Shown: positions 33,187-43,006, counted from the stretch's first letter. The stretch: 64,000 nucleotides of DNA from Bradyrhizobium sp. CER78 (GCF_029846235.1 NZ_JARVWP010000007.1:1-64000); one strand, 5' to 3'. The notes: a model not told the origin generated them from the sequence alone. Made by a program: numbers and translations.

Positions 33187-33765
33187 CTAGCTACTCCGGA
33201 AATCGAACGTCTTGCGCTCCGTTAGCACATAATCGAGCGGGACGTCGTGCGATAGCGCCGGAATGGCCTTGGTTTCCTGTGCGGCAAAGGCAACACCCAC
33301 CCCGATCACGTGCTTGGCCTTGCGCAGATGCGCAAAGGTATAGTCGTAATAGCCGGCGCCGTAACCGATGCGGTGGCCGAGCTTGTCGAATGCGGCAAGC
33401 GGCACCAGCATCACGTCGGGATGCACCTCGGCCGCGGCCGGCGACGGCTCCGGAATGCCGAGCGGACCGAGCATCAGCCGGTCCTGCGGCGACCAGCTGC
33501 GGAAGGTCAGCGACTGGCCGCGCGCATTGATACAGGGCAGCGCGAGCCGCGCACCCTTTTCCGCAAGCTTCTTCATCAACGGCGCCGGATCGATCTCGCT
33601 GCGGATCGGCGCATAGCCGGAGATGATCATGCCTTGCGTGATCTCGAACGGCGCGCCGCGCTTGGCGAGGGCTTCGGCAGCGGTCGCGCGCTGCTCGTCG
33701 CTCAGCGCGTCGCGCTTGGCGAGGGCAAGCGCCCGAAGCTCGGCCTTCGATGGAGATGCGTGCAT
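33187..33765 (-). CDS. 5-formyltetrahydrofolate cyclo-ligase
   Basis: 192 aa from the ATG at 33765 (MHASPSKAELRALALAKRDALS); longer frames run into the 6S RNA region. The ATP/folate pocket GHRIGYGAGYYDYTFA and the closing VPLDYVLTERKTF are diagnostic. It converts 5-formyl-THF to methenyl-THF using ATP. The gene lies just downstream of the candidate 6S RNA, an association seen from gamma- to alphaproteobacteria, and upstream of the YmdB-like gene. Confidence 0.95.
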   Translation of the reverse strand: MHASPSKAELRALALAKRDALSDEQRATAAEALAKRGAPFEITQGMIISGYAPIRSEIDPAPLMKKLAEKGARLALPCINARGQSLTFRSWSPQDRLMLGPLGIPEPSPAAAEVHPDVMLVPLAAFDKLGHRIGYGAGYYDYTFAHLRKAKHVIGVGVAFAAQETKAIPALSHDVPLDYVLTERKTFDFRSS

Positions 33766-33842
33766 GATCCATCTTCCGCTGTCGTCGTCCGCGACAACGG
33801 ACGATCCATCATTCAGAGACGCTAGCTTCGCAAGGCCAGGCC

Positions 33843-34005
33843 GCGGCGCGCTGGACGCCCCGCATCGCGGGGCACAACACTGCTTCGCAATCGAACCGCC
33901 GCAGCACGACGACAAGGCAACAGCAAAAATTCAGTGCGAAGCCGCAGAGGCCGTTGGAGCGCTCGATCCCGGAGTTCCCTACGAAAGTAGGTGGGCACCA
34001 TATGT
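33843..34005 (-). ncRNA. ssrS: Candidate 6S RNA
   Basis: A non-coding stretch between zapA and the 5-FCL gene, the classic place of ssrS. On the minus strand it begins near CATATGGTGCCCACC, has a perfect CCTAC-TTTC-GTAGG hairpin (33978-33991), then long helices around TCGAGCGCTCCAACGGCC and GCTGCGGCGG, and ends with a GCCCCGC-GAT-GCGGGGC hairpin (33857-33873). No frame codes for a recognisable protein. 6S RNA binds housekeeping RNA polymerase in stationary phase. The call rests on synteny and structure; exact ends are uncertain. Confidence 0.62.
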
Positions 34006-34171
34006 CCGGGTCCACGGACCCGGCCAGGGACAGTTCCCTAAAGGATCGATAAGGCCCCGGGGATATATGGCTCCTGACGCACGACGCAGCTTCGCGGGGG
34101 CTAATCTAGCTATCGTTGTCGCAATCCGCCAGCGGTAAGGAAGACGCCGCGCAAGCTCCCACGATCTTCTT

Positions 34172-34340
34172 CACCCTCCCCTGGAGGGGGAGGGTCGTAT
34201 CGCATCGCGCGAAGCAAGATGCGATGCGGGGTGGGGTGAAAGTCTCTCAACCGGTGCAGCGCCCGAGTGGAGGGATCACCCCACCCCGTCTCACATTCGC
34301 TTCGCTCATTGTGAGCCGACCCTCCCCCTCCAGGGGAGGA
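34172..34340. repeat. Family A variant, large inverted pair
   Basis: Left CACCCTCCCCTGGAGGGGGAG (34172-34192 region) and right CCGACCCTCCCCCTCCAGGGG (34316-34336 region) are reverse complements, 110 bp apart. The enclosed part contains GGGGTGGGGTGA and its inverse, so the unit could fold end to end. It lies just past the zapA stop. Confidence 0.8.
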
Positions 34341-34345
34341 TAAGA

Positions 34346-34729
34346 TCACCCGATCGCGATGCCGCCGCCGATGGTGCGGTTCAGCACCTGCGTGGTGCGC
34401 TCGATCCGCTCGGCGGCGGCGTTGAGCGCGTTGGAGACCGCGGTCTGGGTGGCGCGGGCGCGGTCGGTGGCGGCTGTGCGGGCATTGCGCAGCTGCTCGA
34501 CCTCTTCCTCGAGGCTGCGGATGCGTGCGCTCGCATCGACCAGCTCGTCGCAGGCGGTGAGCGCCGCCATCACCGTGAGCCTGGCATCGCCGATCTCGCC
34601 GAACTTGCCGCGCAGCGATTCGACGCGCTGCTGGAGATTTTCCGCAAGCTTCAACAGCCGCACCTCCTGGCCCTCCTCGCAGGCCATCCGGTATTGCCGG
34701 CCGTTGATGGTGACGTTGATGTGGCTCAT
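34346..34729 (-). CDS. zapA: Cell division protein ZapA
   Basis: 127 aa. The N-terminal ZapA fold is MSHINVTINGRQYRMACEEGQEVRLLKLAENLQQRVESLRG, followed by IGDARLTVMAALTACDELVDA and a C-terminal coiled coil. ZapA cross-links FtsZ filaments at midcell. Its ATG overlaps the stop of the DUF4164 gene (ATGA), giving a two-gene unit that leads into 6S RNA, as in other alphaproteobacteria. Confidence 0.93.
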   Translation of the reverse strand: MSHINVTINGRQYRMACEEGQEVRLLKLAENLQQRVESLRGKFGEIGDARLTVMAALTACDELVDASARIRSLEEEVEQLRNARTAATDRARATQTAVSNALNAAAERIERTTQVLNRTIGGGIAIG

Positions 34730-35046
34730 CTGCTGTCTCCGCCCTCGAGCACGGCGCGTATGGTGCCGATCGCGGCGTCGAGCTTTTCCGCGATGTCGCG
34801 ATTGGCACGCTCGAGCTTGCGCGTCTTCACCAGCGATCCGTCGAGTTCGTCGGCAAGCCGGGAGCGATCGGCGCCGAGCGCCTGGATCCGGCTCGCCAAT
34901 TCATTCTCGTCGCGGTCGGCCTCGCGGCGCCGCTCCACGGAGCTTTCCAGCGCATCGAGCGCGGCCATCAGCCGCTTGGTCGCAGCGTCGATATCGGCAA
35001 GCGGTGCCTCGGTATTGCCAGACCCGTTGGCGAGACGATCACTCAT
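34726..35046 (-). CDS. DUF4164 coiled-coil protein
   Basis: 106 aa from the ATG at 35046 (MSDRLANGSGN); a longer frame from 35118 reads into the promoter region. It is almost entirely one coiled coil (ATKRLMAALDALESSVERRREADRDENELASRIQALGADRSRLADELDGSL). DUF4164 genes sit upstream of zapA across Rhizobiales, so a division-related or ZapA-partner role is inferred. The stop overlaps the zapA start. Confidence 0.88.
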   Translation of the reverse strand: MSDRLANGSGNTEAPLADIDAATKRLMAALDALESSVERRREADRDENELASRIQALGADRSRLADELDGSLVKTRKLERANRDIAEKLDAAIGTIRAVLEGGDSR

Positions 35047-35365
35047 GACACGCGGCGTTGACCCCTCAGGTAGGCCGTTAGAGATGGCTGCCGCACGGCA
35101 AAAGCGGCGGTTCGGCAAGCGTTTAGCGGACGAAATTTACGTGGCAAGCGAGGGAAGCGCAACGGCGGCGCAGAACTATGCACCGTTCAATGAAATTGGG
35201 CGATTTCCGGCAACTTTTCCCCGTTTTGGGGCGTTCCATCGCCTTGGACTTGCGGAATTGAGGTGCTAATCCACCCTCCAACCCGTAAGGCCCATCCACA
35301 CACGTGTCGCGGCTGCCCGCCCGATGCGTTCAGAATCAGCTCTCATTCCAGGCGGACTTTTCATC
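35047..35365. other. Divergent promoter region, DUF4164-zapA / tkt
   Basis: 319 bp without a supportable gene. It should hold both promoters. A candidate for tkt is TTGGAC at 35243-35248, 16 bp, CTAATC; the match is weak. No repeat family is present here. Confidence 0.5.
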
Positions 35366-37348
35366 ATGACGCAGGTCGATCACACCCGTATGGCCAATGC
35401 GATCCGTGGCCTTGCCATGGACGCCGTCGAGAAGGCGAATTCCGGCCATCCCGGCCTGCCGATGGGCGCCGCCGACATCGCGACCGTGCTGTTCACGAAG
35501 TTTCTGAAATTCGATGCCGCCGACACCGCGTGGCCCGATCGCGATCGCTTCGTGCTGTCGGCCGGCCATGGCTCGATGCTGCTCTACGCGTTGCTGTACC
35601 TCACCGGCAACAAGGACATGACGCTCGACCAGATCAAGCGCTTCCGCCAGCTCGGATCGCTGACGCCGGGACATCCGGAGAATTTCCACACCAAGGGCAT
35701 CGAGACCACCACCGGCCCGCTCGGCCAGGGCATTGCGACAGCGGTCGGCATGGCGCTCGCCGAGAAGATGCTCGCCGCGGAATTCGGCAAGAAGATCGTC
35801 AACCACCACACCTATGTGCTCGCCTCCGACGGCGACCTGATGGAAGGCATCTCGCAGGAAGCGATCGCGCTCGCCGGCGTGTGGCGGCTCAACAAGATGA
35901 TCGTGCTGTACGACGACAACGGCATCTCGATCGACGGCCCGACCTCGATCTCCGATTCCGTCGACCAGGTGAAGCGCTTCAAGTCCGCGGGCTGGGCCGC
36001 CGAATTGATCGACGGCCATGATCCGCAGGCGATTGCCGCTGCGATCACCCGCGCGCAGAAATCCAGCAAGCCTTCGATGATCGCCTGCAAGACCACGATC
36101 GGTTACGGCGCGCCGCACAAGGCCGGCACGGCGAAAGCCCATGGTGAAGCGCTCGGCGCCGACGAGCTCAAGGCCGCCAAGGAGAAGCTCGGCATCTCGC
36201 TCGAGCCGTTCTCGGTGCCCGACGATGTGCTGAAGGCGTGGCGCGAGGCGGGTGCCCGCGGCGCCGCCGAGCACAAAGCATGGGACGAGCAGTTCGCGCA
36301 GCTCGGCAACCGCAAGCGCGCCGAGTTCGAGCGCCGCATCCGACACGAGCGGCCGCAGTCGCTCGCCAAGGGGCTGCGAGCCTTCAAGAAGGGCCTCTTG
36401 GAAAACCCGCTCAACGTCGCCTCCCGCAAATCATCGGAAGCTGCGATCGAGGTGATCGCGGCCGCGATGCCGATGGAATTCGTAGCCGGCTCCGCCGACC
36501 TCACCGGCTCCAACAACAACAAGGCAAAGTCGGCGACAGCGTTCGGCGCCAAGACGCCGAAGGGCCGCTTCATCCATTACGGCATCCGCGAGCACGGCAT
36601 GGCGGCGTGCCTCAACGGCATCTTCCTGCATGGCGGTTTCGCGCCGAACGGCGCCACCTTCCTGGTGTTCACCGACTATGCGCGCCCCGCGATGCGGCTG
36701 TCGGCGCTGATGGGCACCGGCGTGGTCTATGTCATGACCCATGACTCGATCGGCCTCGGCGAGGACGGCCCGACGCACCAGCCGGTGGAGCATCTCTCGG
36801 CGCTGCGCGCGATCCCCAACATGCGCGTGTTCCGTCCCTGCGACGCGGTCGAGACCGCCGAGTGCTGGGAACTGGCGCTCAACCGCATCGACGGACCGAC
36901 GGTGCTGGCGCTGACCCGCCAGAACCTGCCGCAGCTCCGCACCACGGCGCCGAACGACAACCCGTGCAGCCACGGCGCCTACGAGCTGGTCGCGGCACAG
37001 GGTGACGCAAAAGTGTCATTGTTCGCGTCCGGTTCCGAGGTCCAGATCGCGGTCGAGGCGCAGAAGCAGCTGGCCGGGCGCGGCATCGCGACGCGGGTCG
37101 TCTCGGTCCCGTCGCTGGAATTGCTGCTGGCGCAGCCCGCCGAGCGGCAAAATGCCATTATCGGCAACGCTCCGGTCAAGATTGCGATCGAGGCCGCGGT
37201 GCGCTGGGGCTGGGATGCCGTGATCGGCCATGATGGCGAATTCATCGGCATGCACGGTTTCGGCGCCAGCGCCCCGGCGAAGGACCTTTTCCCGCATTTC
37301 GGCATTACCGCTGAGGCCGTCGTTAACGCTGCCACGAAGCGCGTCTGA
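35366..37348 (+). CDS. tkt: Transketolase
   Basis: 660 aa from the ATG at 35366 ([30 protein letters not shown]); a start at 35324 adds an unlike extension. Thiamine diphosphate and substrate sites: [48 protein letters not shown], the central [18 protein letters not shown], and the C-terminal [15 protein letters not shown]. It moves two-carbon units in the pentose phosphate and Calvin cycles. First of a tkt-gap-pgk-fba series typical of Bradyrhizobium and relatives. Confidence 0.97.
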   Translation: MTQVDHTRMANAIRGLAMDAVEKANSGHPGLPMGAADIATVLFTKFLKFDAADTAWPDRDRFVLSAGHGSMLLYALLYLTGNKDMTLDQIKRFRQLGSLTPGHPENFHTKGIETTTGPLGQGIATAVGMALAEKMLAAEFGKKIVNHHTYVLASDGDLMEGISQEAIALAGVWRLNKMIVLYDDNGISIDGPTSISDSVDQVKRFKSAGWAAELIDGHDPQAIAAAITRAQKSSKPSMIACKTTIGYGAPHKAGTAKAHGEALGADELKAAKEKLGISLEPFSVPDDVLKAWREAGARGAAEHKAWDEQFAQLGNRKRAEFERRIRHERPQSLAKGLRAFKKGLLENPLNVASRKSSEAAIEVIAAAMPMEFVAGSADLTGSNNNKAKSATAFGAKTPKGRFIHYGIREHGMAACLNGIFLHGGFAPNGATFLVFTDYARPAMRLSALMGTGVVYVMTHDSIGLGEDGPTHQPVEHLSALRAIPNMRVFRPCDAVETAECWELALNRIDGPTVLALTRQNLPQLRTTAPNDNPCSHGAYELVAAQGDAKVSLFASGSEVQIAVEAQKQLAGRGIATRVVSVPSLELLLAQPAERQNAIIGNAPVKIAIEAAVRWGWDAVIGHDGEFIGMHGFGASAPAKDLFPHFGITAEAVVNAATKRV

Positions 37349-37508
37349 CGCTGGCCTGACACCCGCGGGCCAAGGTTGAGCTTGTCGCGAAAAAGGATTA
37401 CCTAAGCTCCATCTTTTCCGTACGCGCCCGGCCGAACCGGGCGTTCCGCCGTAAAAACCTCGTGGGAGCCCTCCCGCGGGGCTGACAACAGCATTAGAGG
37501 AGACGAGC

Positions 37509-38516
37509 ATGGCAATCCGCGTCGCGATCAACGGGTTTGGGCGTATCGGCCGCAACATTCTGCGCGCCATCGCCGAGTCCGGCCGCAAGGACATCGAGGT
37601 GGTCGGCATCAACGACCTCGGTCCGGTCGAGACCAATGCGCATCTGCTGCGCTTCGATTCCGTGCACGGCCGCTTCCCGGGCACCGTGACCGTCGATGGC
37701 GACACGATCAGCCTCGGCGACAACAAGATCAAGGTTTCGGCCGAGCGCGATCCCTCCAAGCTGCCGTGGAAGGCCCTCGGCGTCGACGTCGCGCTGGAAT
37801 GCACCGGCATCTTCACCTCAAAGGACAAGGCTTCGGCGCACCTCACCGCCGGCGCCAAGCGCGTGCTGGTCTCGGCGCCCGCCGACGGCGCTGACGCCAC
37901 CATCGTCTACGGCGTCAACCACGACACGCTGAACAAGGATCAGCTGGTCGTCTCCAACGGCTCCTGCACCACCAACTGCCTCGCGCCGGTCGCCAAGGTG
38001 CTGAACGACACCGTCGGCATCGAGACCGGCTTCATGACCACGATCCACGCCTATACCGGCGACCAGCCGACGCTCGACACCCTGCACAAGGACCTCTATC
38101 GCGGCCGCGCCGCTGCGATGTCGATGATCCCGACCTCGACCGGTGCTGCGAAGGCGATCGGCCTGGTGCTGCCCGAGCTGAAGGGCAAGCTCGACGGCGT
38201 CTCGGTCCGCGTGCCGACCCCGAACGTTTCCGTCATCGACCTCAAGATCGTCGCCAAGCGCGCTACCGATGCCAAGGAGATCAACGAGGCGATGAAGCGC
38301 GCCTCCGAGCAGCAACTCAAGGGCATCCTCGGCTACACCAACGCGCCGAACGTCTCGATCGACTTCAACCACGATCCGCACTCGGCCACCTTCCACATGG
38401 ACCAGACCAAGGTGCAGAACGGCACGCTGGTGCGCGTGATGGCCTGGTACGACAACGAGTGGGGCTTCTCGAACCGCATGGCGGACACCGCCGTCGCGAT
38501 CGGCAAGCTGGCTTAA
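37509..38516 (+). CDS. gap: Glyceraldehyde-3-phosphate dehydrogenase, type I
   Basis: 335 aa, ATG with GAGGAGA upstream. NAD-binding start [20 protein letters not shown], active-site Cys in [30 protein letters not shown], and the C-terminal [12 protein letters not shown]. It oxidises glyceraldehyde-3-phosphate in glycolysis or runs in reverse for gluconeogenesis. It lies 160 bp after tkt and is followed by a terminator-like hairpin, so it is probably its own unit. Confidence 0.98.
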   Translation: MAIRVAINGFGRIGRNILRAIAESGRKDIEVVGINDLGPVETNAHLLRFDSVHGRFPGTVTVDGDTISLGDNKIKVSAERDPSKLPWKALGVDVALECTGIFTSKDKASAHLTAGAKRVLVSAPADGADATIVYGVNHDTLNKDQLVVSNGSCTTNCLAPVAKVLNDTVGIETGFMTTIHAYTGDQPTLDTLHKDLYRGRAAAMSMIPTSTGAAKAIGLVLPELKGKLDGVSVRVPTPNVSVIDLKIVAKRATDAKEINEAMKRASEQQLKGILGYTNAPNVSIDFNHDPHSATFHMDQTKVQNGTLVRVMAWYDNEWGFSNRMADTAVAIGKLA

Positions 38517-38530
38517 GTTCGACTGTTCGT

Positions 38531-38555
38531 GATGCCCGGCCCCGCGCCGGGCATC
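38531..38555 (+). terminator. Terminator-like hairpin after gap
   Basis: GATGCCCGG (38531-38539) pairs with CCGGGCATC (38547-38555), a 9-bp stem, followed by TGCGTCTTT. It begins 14 bases past the gap stop. Confidence 0.75.
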
Positions 38556-38570
38556 TGCGTCTTTGCCCCT

Positions 38571-38651
38571 CCGTCATTCCGGGATGGTCCGAAGGACCAG
38601 ACCCGGAATCTCGAGATTCCGGGTTCGATGCTTCGCATCGCCCCGGAATGA
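38571..38651. repeat. Palindromic repeat, CGTCATTCCGGGATGGTCCG type
   Basis: Ends CCGTCATTCCGGG and CCCCGGAATGACC, with nested arms GGTCCG-AAGGACC, CCCGGAATC-TCGA-GATTCCGGG and GATGC-TTC-GCATC. A shorter relative (GTCATTCCGGGAAGCCCGAC) is at about 5220-5265. Confidence 0.8.
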
Positions 38652-38675
38652 CCGCTCTTAGTGCGAGTTGACCCC

Positions 38676-39872
38676 ATGACAAAATCGTTCCGCACCCTCG
38701 ACGACGTCAATGTGAAGGGCAAGCGCGTGCTGCTGCGCGTCGACCTCAACGTCCCCATGGAAGGCGGCCGCGTCACCGACGCCACCCGGCTCGAGCGCGT
38801 CGCCCCCACCATCACCGAAATCTCCGACAAGGGCGGCAAGGTGATCCTGCTCGCCCATTTCGGCCGGCCCAAGGGACGCGATCCCAAGGAGTCGCTCAAG
38901 CCGGTAGCCGAAGCGCTGTCGAAGGTGATCAAGCGCCCGGTCGCCTTCGCCGAGGATTGCATCGGCGAAGCCGCAGCCACGGCGGTTGCAGCACTCAAGG
39001 ATGGCGACATCCTCTGTCTGGAAAACACCCGCTTCCACAAGGAAGAGGAAAAGAACGACGCCGGCTTCGTCGCAGAACTCGCCAAGCTCGGCGACATCTG
39101 GGTCAACGACGCCTTCTCCGCCGCGCATCGCGCCCACGCCTCGACCGAAGGCCTCGGCCACAAGCTGCCCGCCTATGCCGGCCGCACCATGCAGGCCGAG
39201 CTCGACGCGCTCGGCAAGGCGCTGGAAGCACCGACCAAGCCTGTCATCGCGATCATCGGCGGCGCCAAGGTCTCGACCAAGATCGATCTCCTGGAAAACC
39301 TCGTGAACAAGGTCGACGCGCTGGTGATCGGCGGCGGCATGGCCAACACCTTCCTGCACGCGCAGGGCGTCGCGGTCGGCAAGTCGCTCGCCGAGAAGGA
39401 CCTCGCCGCGACCGCGCTGCGGATCATGGAGAAGGCCAACGCCGCCAACTGCGCGATCATCCTCCCGGTTGACGCTGTCGTCGCCAACCAGTTTGCCGCC
39501 AACGCGCCGTCGCACGCCTACGGCCTCGACGCGATCCCGGCCGACGGCATGATCCTCGACGTCGGCCCGCAATCGATCGCGCGGATCCACGCCGCGATCG
39601 ACGATGCGGCGACGCTGGTCTGGAACGGGCCGCTCGGCGCCTTCGAGCTGACGCCGTTCGACCGCGGCACCGTGGTATCGGCCAAGCATGCCGCCGAGCG
39701 GACCAGGGCCAAAAAGCTCATCTCGGTCGCCGGCGGCGGCGATACCGTCGCGGCGCTGAACCAGGCGGGCGTGGCCGGCGATTTTTCCTACGTCTCGACC
39801 GCGGGCGGCGCGTTTCTTGAATGGATGGAAGGCAAGCCGCTGCCGGGCGTCGAAGTTTTGAAAAAGGGTTGA
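38676..39872 (+). CDS. pgk: Phosphoglycerate kinase
   Basis: 398 aa from the ATG at 38676 ([28 protein letters not shown]). Substrate-binding residues are in [17 protein letters not shown] and [14 protein letters not shown]; the nucleotide side has [23 protein letters not shown] and the C-terminal [14 protein letters not shown]. It transfers phosphate between 1,3-bisphosphoglycerate and ADP. Between two repeats, downstream of gap. Confidence 0.98.
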   Translation: MTKSFRTLDDVNVKGKRVLLRVDLNVPMEGGRVTDATRLERVAPTITEISDKGGKVILLAHFGRPKGRDPKESLKPVAEALSKVIKRPVAFAEDCIGEAAATAVAALKDGDILCLENTRFHKEEEKNDAGFVAELAKLGDIWVNDAFSAAHRAHASTEGLGHKLPAYAGRTMQAELDALGKALEAPTKPVIAIIGGAKVSTKIDLLENLVNKVDALVIGGGMANTFLHAQGVAVGKSLAEKDLAATALRIMEKANAANCAIILPVDAVVANQFAANAPSHAYGLDAIPADGMILDVGPQSIARIHAAIDDAATLVWNGPLGAFELTPFDRGTVVSAKHAAERTRAKKLISVAGGGDTVAALNQAGVAGDFSYVSTAGGAFLEWMEGKPLPGVEVLKKG

Positions 39873-39878
39873 TCGAGA

Positions 39879-39924
39879 GCATGATCCGGAAAAGTGTGAA
39901 GCGGTTTTCCGAAAAGATCATGCT
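39879..39924. repeat. Dispersed repeat family C
   Basis: GCATGATCCGGAAAAGTGTG and GCGGTTTTCCGAAAAGATCA then TGC, just past the pgk stop and followed 17 bp later by a perfect palindrome. Confidence 0.85.
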
Positions 39925-39940
39925 CAAACAAAGAGATGAG

Positions 39941-39974
39941 ATCATGATGCGTTTCCCTGGAAACGCATCATGAT
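39941..39974. repeat. Perfect 34-bp palindrome upstream of class II fba
   Basis: Arms ATCATGATGCGTTTCC and GGAAACGCATCATGAT (16 bp each) around CT. It lies 40 bp before the fba start codon and directly after the family C copy. It could be a terminator for pgk, a cruciform, or a regulator site; there is no T-run after it. Confidence 0.7.
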
Positions 39975-40013
39975 CTGGTTCGAATCCGAACACGCACTAC
40001 AGGGAGAAATAGA

Positions 40014-41081
40014 ATGGCTCGCATAACGTTGCGGCAACTGCTCGATCACGCGGCCGAGCATGATTACGGCGTACCTGCCTTCAACATCAACAACATGGAG
40101 CAGGCGCTGTCGATCATGGCGGCGGCCTCCGAGGTCGACGCGCCGGTCATCATCCAGGCTTCGCGCGGCGCACGGTCCTACGCCAACGACGTCATGCTCA
40201 AGCACATGATGGACGCCGTCACCGAGATCTACCCGCAGATCCCGGTTTGCGTGCATCTCGACCACGGCAACGAGCCCGCGACCTGCATGACCGCGATCCA
40301 GGCCGGCTTCACCTCGGTCATGATGGACGGCTCGCTGAAGGCCGACGGCAAGACCCCCGGCGACTGGGACTACAATGTCGGCGTCACCCGGACGGTGACC
40401 GGCATGGCCCATCTCGGCGGCATCTCGGTGGAAGGCGAGCTCGGCGTGCTCGGCTCGCTGGAGACCGGCATGGGCGACAAGGAAGACGGCCACGGCGCCG
40501 AGGGCAAGCTGTCGCATGACCAGCTGCTGACCAATCCCGACGAGGCCGTGAAGTTCGTCAGGGAGACCAAGGTCGACGCGCTGGCGATCGCGATGGGCAC
40601 CTCGCACGGTGCCTACAAGTTCACCCGCAAGCCCGACGGCGACATCCTCGCCATGAACGTGATCGAGGAAATCCATCGCAAGCTGCCGAACACGCATCTC
40701 GTCATGCACGGCTCCTCGTCGGTGCCGCAGGAGTTGCAGGAGATCATCAACGCCAATGGCGGCAAGATGAAGCCGACCTGGGGCGTGCCGGTCGCCGAGA
40801 TCCAGCGCGGCATCAAGAACGGCGTGCGCAAGATCAACATCGACACCGACAACCGGATGGCGATGACCGGCCAGATCCGGAAAGTTCTGAAGGACAATCC
40901 GGAAGAGTTCGATCCGCGCAAGTACCTGAAGCCGGCGATGGAGGCGATGACCAAGCTGTGCAAGCAGCGCCTGCAGGAGTTCAACACCGCGGGCCAGGCC
41001 AGCAAGATCAAGAAGGTGCTGACCACCGCGGAAATGGCCAAGCGCTACGCCGCCGGCCAGCTCGACCCCAAGATCGCCTGA
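40014..41081 (+). CDS. fba: Fructose-bisphosphate aldolase, class II (CbbA subtype)
   Basis: 355 aa, ATG start. Zinc-site residues are in [10 protein letters not shown] and [23 protein letters not shown]; the GTSHGAYKF loop, [10 protein letters not shown] and [17 protein letters not shown] complete the class II signature. The length and [11 protein letters not shown] insert fit the Calvin-cycle subtype. It cleaves or forms fructose-1,6- and sedoheptulose-1,7-bisphosphate. Followed by a hairpin, then by a class I aldolase gene. Confidence 0.97.
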   Translation: MARITLRQLLDHAAEHDYGVPAFNINNMEQALSIMAAASEVDAPVIIQASRGARSYANDVMLKHMMDAVTEIYPQIPVCVHLDHGNEPATCMTAIQAGFTSVMMDGSLKADGKTPGDWDYNVGVTRTVTGMAHLGGISVEGELGVLGSLETGMGDKEDGHGAEGKLSHDQLLTNPDEAVKFVRETKVDALAIAMGTSHGAYKFTRKPDGDILAMNVIEEIHRKLPNTHLVMHGSSSVPQELQEIINANGGKMKPTWGVPVAEIQRGIKNGVRKINIDTDNRMAMTGQIRKVLKDNPEEFDPRKYLKPAMEAMTKLCKQRLQEFNTAGQASKIKKVLTTAEMAKRYAAGQLDPKIA

Positions 41082-41133
41082 CAGCGGTTCGCACAAGATC
41101 CGCCTGACAACTTATCGCCTGAATCATTAAGGC

Positions 41134-41170
41134 GGGACACCGGCTCCGACGCAGTCGGAAACGGTGTCCC
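41134..41170 (+). terminator. Hairpin after class II fba
   Basis: GGGACACC (41134-41141) pairs with GGTGTCCC (41163-41170), with a second inner stem TCCGAC / GTCGGA. No clear T-run follows, so it may be a rho-dependent or mRNA-stabilising structure. Confidence 0.6.
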
Positions 41171-41283
41171 GGGGCTTGATCGCCGGCTGCGACAAACACC
41201 AGCCGCGACGAACGTTTTCTAGGCATTTGCCCGAGAACCGCCTATTTTGGTTTGCAAAGGCAATGCTCTGGAGGACACTCCCC

Positions 41284-42309
41284 ATGAACCTCTCCGACCT
41301 CAACAAGATTGCGCTTGCCATGGTCACCCCGGGCAAGGGCATCCTCGCCGCCGACGAATCCTCCGGCACCATCAAGAAGCGTTTCGACGCCATCAAGGTC
41401 GATTCGACCGAAGACAATCGACGCGACTATCGCGAGATGCTGTTCCGCTCGCAGGAGGCGATGAGCAAATACATCTCCGGCGTCATCCTCTACGACGAGA
41501 CGATCTGGCAGAACGCCAAGGACGGCACGCCGCTGGTCAAGCTGATCGAGCAGGCGGGCGCGATCCCCGGCATCAAGGTCGATGAAGGCACCCAAGCGCT
41601 GCCGAACTGCCCCGGCGAACTCGTCACCGTCGGCCTCGACAAGCTCGCCGAGCGGCTGAAGAAATATTACGAGCGCGGTGCGCGCTTTGCGAAGTGGCGC
41701 GCGGTGATCGATATCGGACCGCGAATCCCGACCCAGACCGCGATCCGCGTCAACGCCCACGCGTTGGCGCGCTATGCCGCGCTGTGCCAGGCCGCGCAGA
41801 TCGTGCCGATCGTCGAGCCCGAGGTGCTGATGGACGGCGATCACGACATCGACCGCTGCTACGAGGTGACACAGCGCGTGCTGAACCGCACCTTCCAGGA
41901 ATTGCGGGTGCAGCGCGTCGCGCTCGAAGGCATGATCCTGAAGCCGAACATGGCGATCTCCGGCAAGAAGTGCCCGAAACAGGCCTCGGTGCAGGAAGTC
42001 GCCGAAAAGACCATCCGCCTGCTCAAGAGCTGCGTGCCGGCCGCGGTGCCCGGCATCGCCTTCCTCTCCGGCGGACAGAGCGACGAGGAAGCGACTGCGC
42101 ATCTCGACGCCATGAACAAGATCGGCCACCTGCCCTGGCGGCTGACCTTCTCCTACGGCCGTGCGCTGCAGGCGGCGCCGCAGAAGGCGTGGTCCGGCAA
42201 GCCCGACAATGTGCCCGCCGGCCAGCGCGCCTTCTCGCATCGCGCCCGGATGAACGGGCTCGCGAGCACCGGCAATTGGGAAGCCGGCCTCGAAAAACAG
42301 GCGGCATAG
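41284..42309 (+). CDS. Fructose-bisphosphate aldolase, class I
   Basis: 341 aa from the ATG at 41284 with GGAGG upstream; a longer frame from 41164 crosses the hairpin. Metal-independent aldolase: GILAADESSGTIKKRF near residue 19, KWRAVIDIG, VEPEVLMDGDHDI, the Schiff-base Lys in GMILKPNMAISG, and AFLSGGQSDEEAT. It is adjacent to a class II enzyme for the same reaction, so the two may be used under different metal or carbon conditions. The ThiE-like gene starts right at its stop. Confidence 0.97.
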   Translation: MNLSDLNKIALAMVTPGKGILAADESSGTIKKRFDAIKVDSTEDNRRDYREMLFRSQEAMSKYISGVILYDETIWQNAKDGTPLVKLIEQAGAIPGIKVDEGTQALPNCPGELVTVGLDKLAERLKKYYERGARFAKWRAVIDIGPRIPTQTAIRVNAHALARYAALCQAAQIVPIVEPEVLMDGDHDIDRCYEVTQRVLNRTFQELRVQRVALEGMILKPNMAISGKKCPKQASVQEVAEKTIRLLKSCVPAAVPGIAFLSGGQSDEEATAHLDAMNKIGHLPWRLTFSYGRALQAAPQKAWSGKPDNVPAGQRAFSHRARMNGLASTGNWEAGLEKQAA

Positions 42310-42999
42310 TTGGCCACCAAGCCCGTTCCGCCGCGGCCGGCGCCGCGCCTCTATCTGGCCACCCCGCCGGTCGACGAGCCTGCGCGGCTCGCAACCGAGC
42401 TTGCCGACCTGCTCACCGCGGCCGACGTCGCGGCCGTTCTGGTGCGGCTGCATGAGAGCGATCCGCGCAGCATGATCTCCACCGTCAAGGCGCTGGCGCC
42501 GGCGATCCAGAGCGCCGGTGCGGCGCTCTTGATCGACGGCCACCCCGACATCGTCGCCCGCGCCGGTGCCGATGGCGCGCATTTGACCGGCATCGCCGCG
42601 ATGGAAGAGGCGATGCCCGCGCTGAGGCCCGACCGCATCGTCGGCGTCGGCAGGCTCGCGACGCGCCACGATTCGATGGCCGCGGGTGAAGCCGGGGCCG
42701 ACTACGTGCTGTTCGGCGAGCCCGACGCCAAGGGCCAGCGGCCGTCGAGCGAGGCGATCGCCGAGCGGCTGCAATGGTGGGACGAGTTGTTCGAGCCCCC
42801 CTGTGTCGGCTTTGCGGCCTCGCGCGAGGAGGCCGAGGCGTTCGCGGCGGCCGGCGCGGATTTCGTGCTGGTCGGAGACTTCATCTGGTCCGATCCGCGC
42901 GGCGCGAAGGCGGCCCTCGTCGAGATCGGCGAGGCCATTGCGCGGGCGCATGCCGGCACATTCGGCAAGGCCAAGGTCGAGGGGAAGGCCGAGGGATGA
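42310..42999 (+). CDS. ThiE-like thiamine phosphate synthase family protein, divergent
   Basis: 229 aa from a TTG directly after the TAG of the aldolase gene, so translation is probably coupled. TIM-barrel of the ThiE/TenI type: RLYLATPPVDEPARLA, LLIDGHPDIVARAGADGAHLTG, VGVGRLATRHDSMAAGEAGADYVLFG and AGADFVLVGDFIWSDP. The usual NDR and HLGQxD residues of thiamine phosphate synthase are replaced (DGH, HLTGIAA), so activity is doubtful. No other thiamine genes are present. Confidence 0.8.
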   Translation: MATKPVPPRPAPRLYLATPPVDEPARLATELADLLTAADVAAVLVRLHESDPRSMISTVKALAPAIQSAGAALLIDGHPDIVARAGADGAHLTGIAAMEEAMPALRPDRIVGVGRLATRHDSMAAGEAGADYVLFGEPDAKGQRPSSEAIAERLQWWDELFEPPCVGFAASREEAEAFAAAGADFVLVGDFIWSDPRGAKAALVEIGEAIARAHAGTFGKAKVEGKAEG

Positions 43000-43006
43000 C
43001 GGCGGA

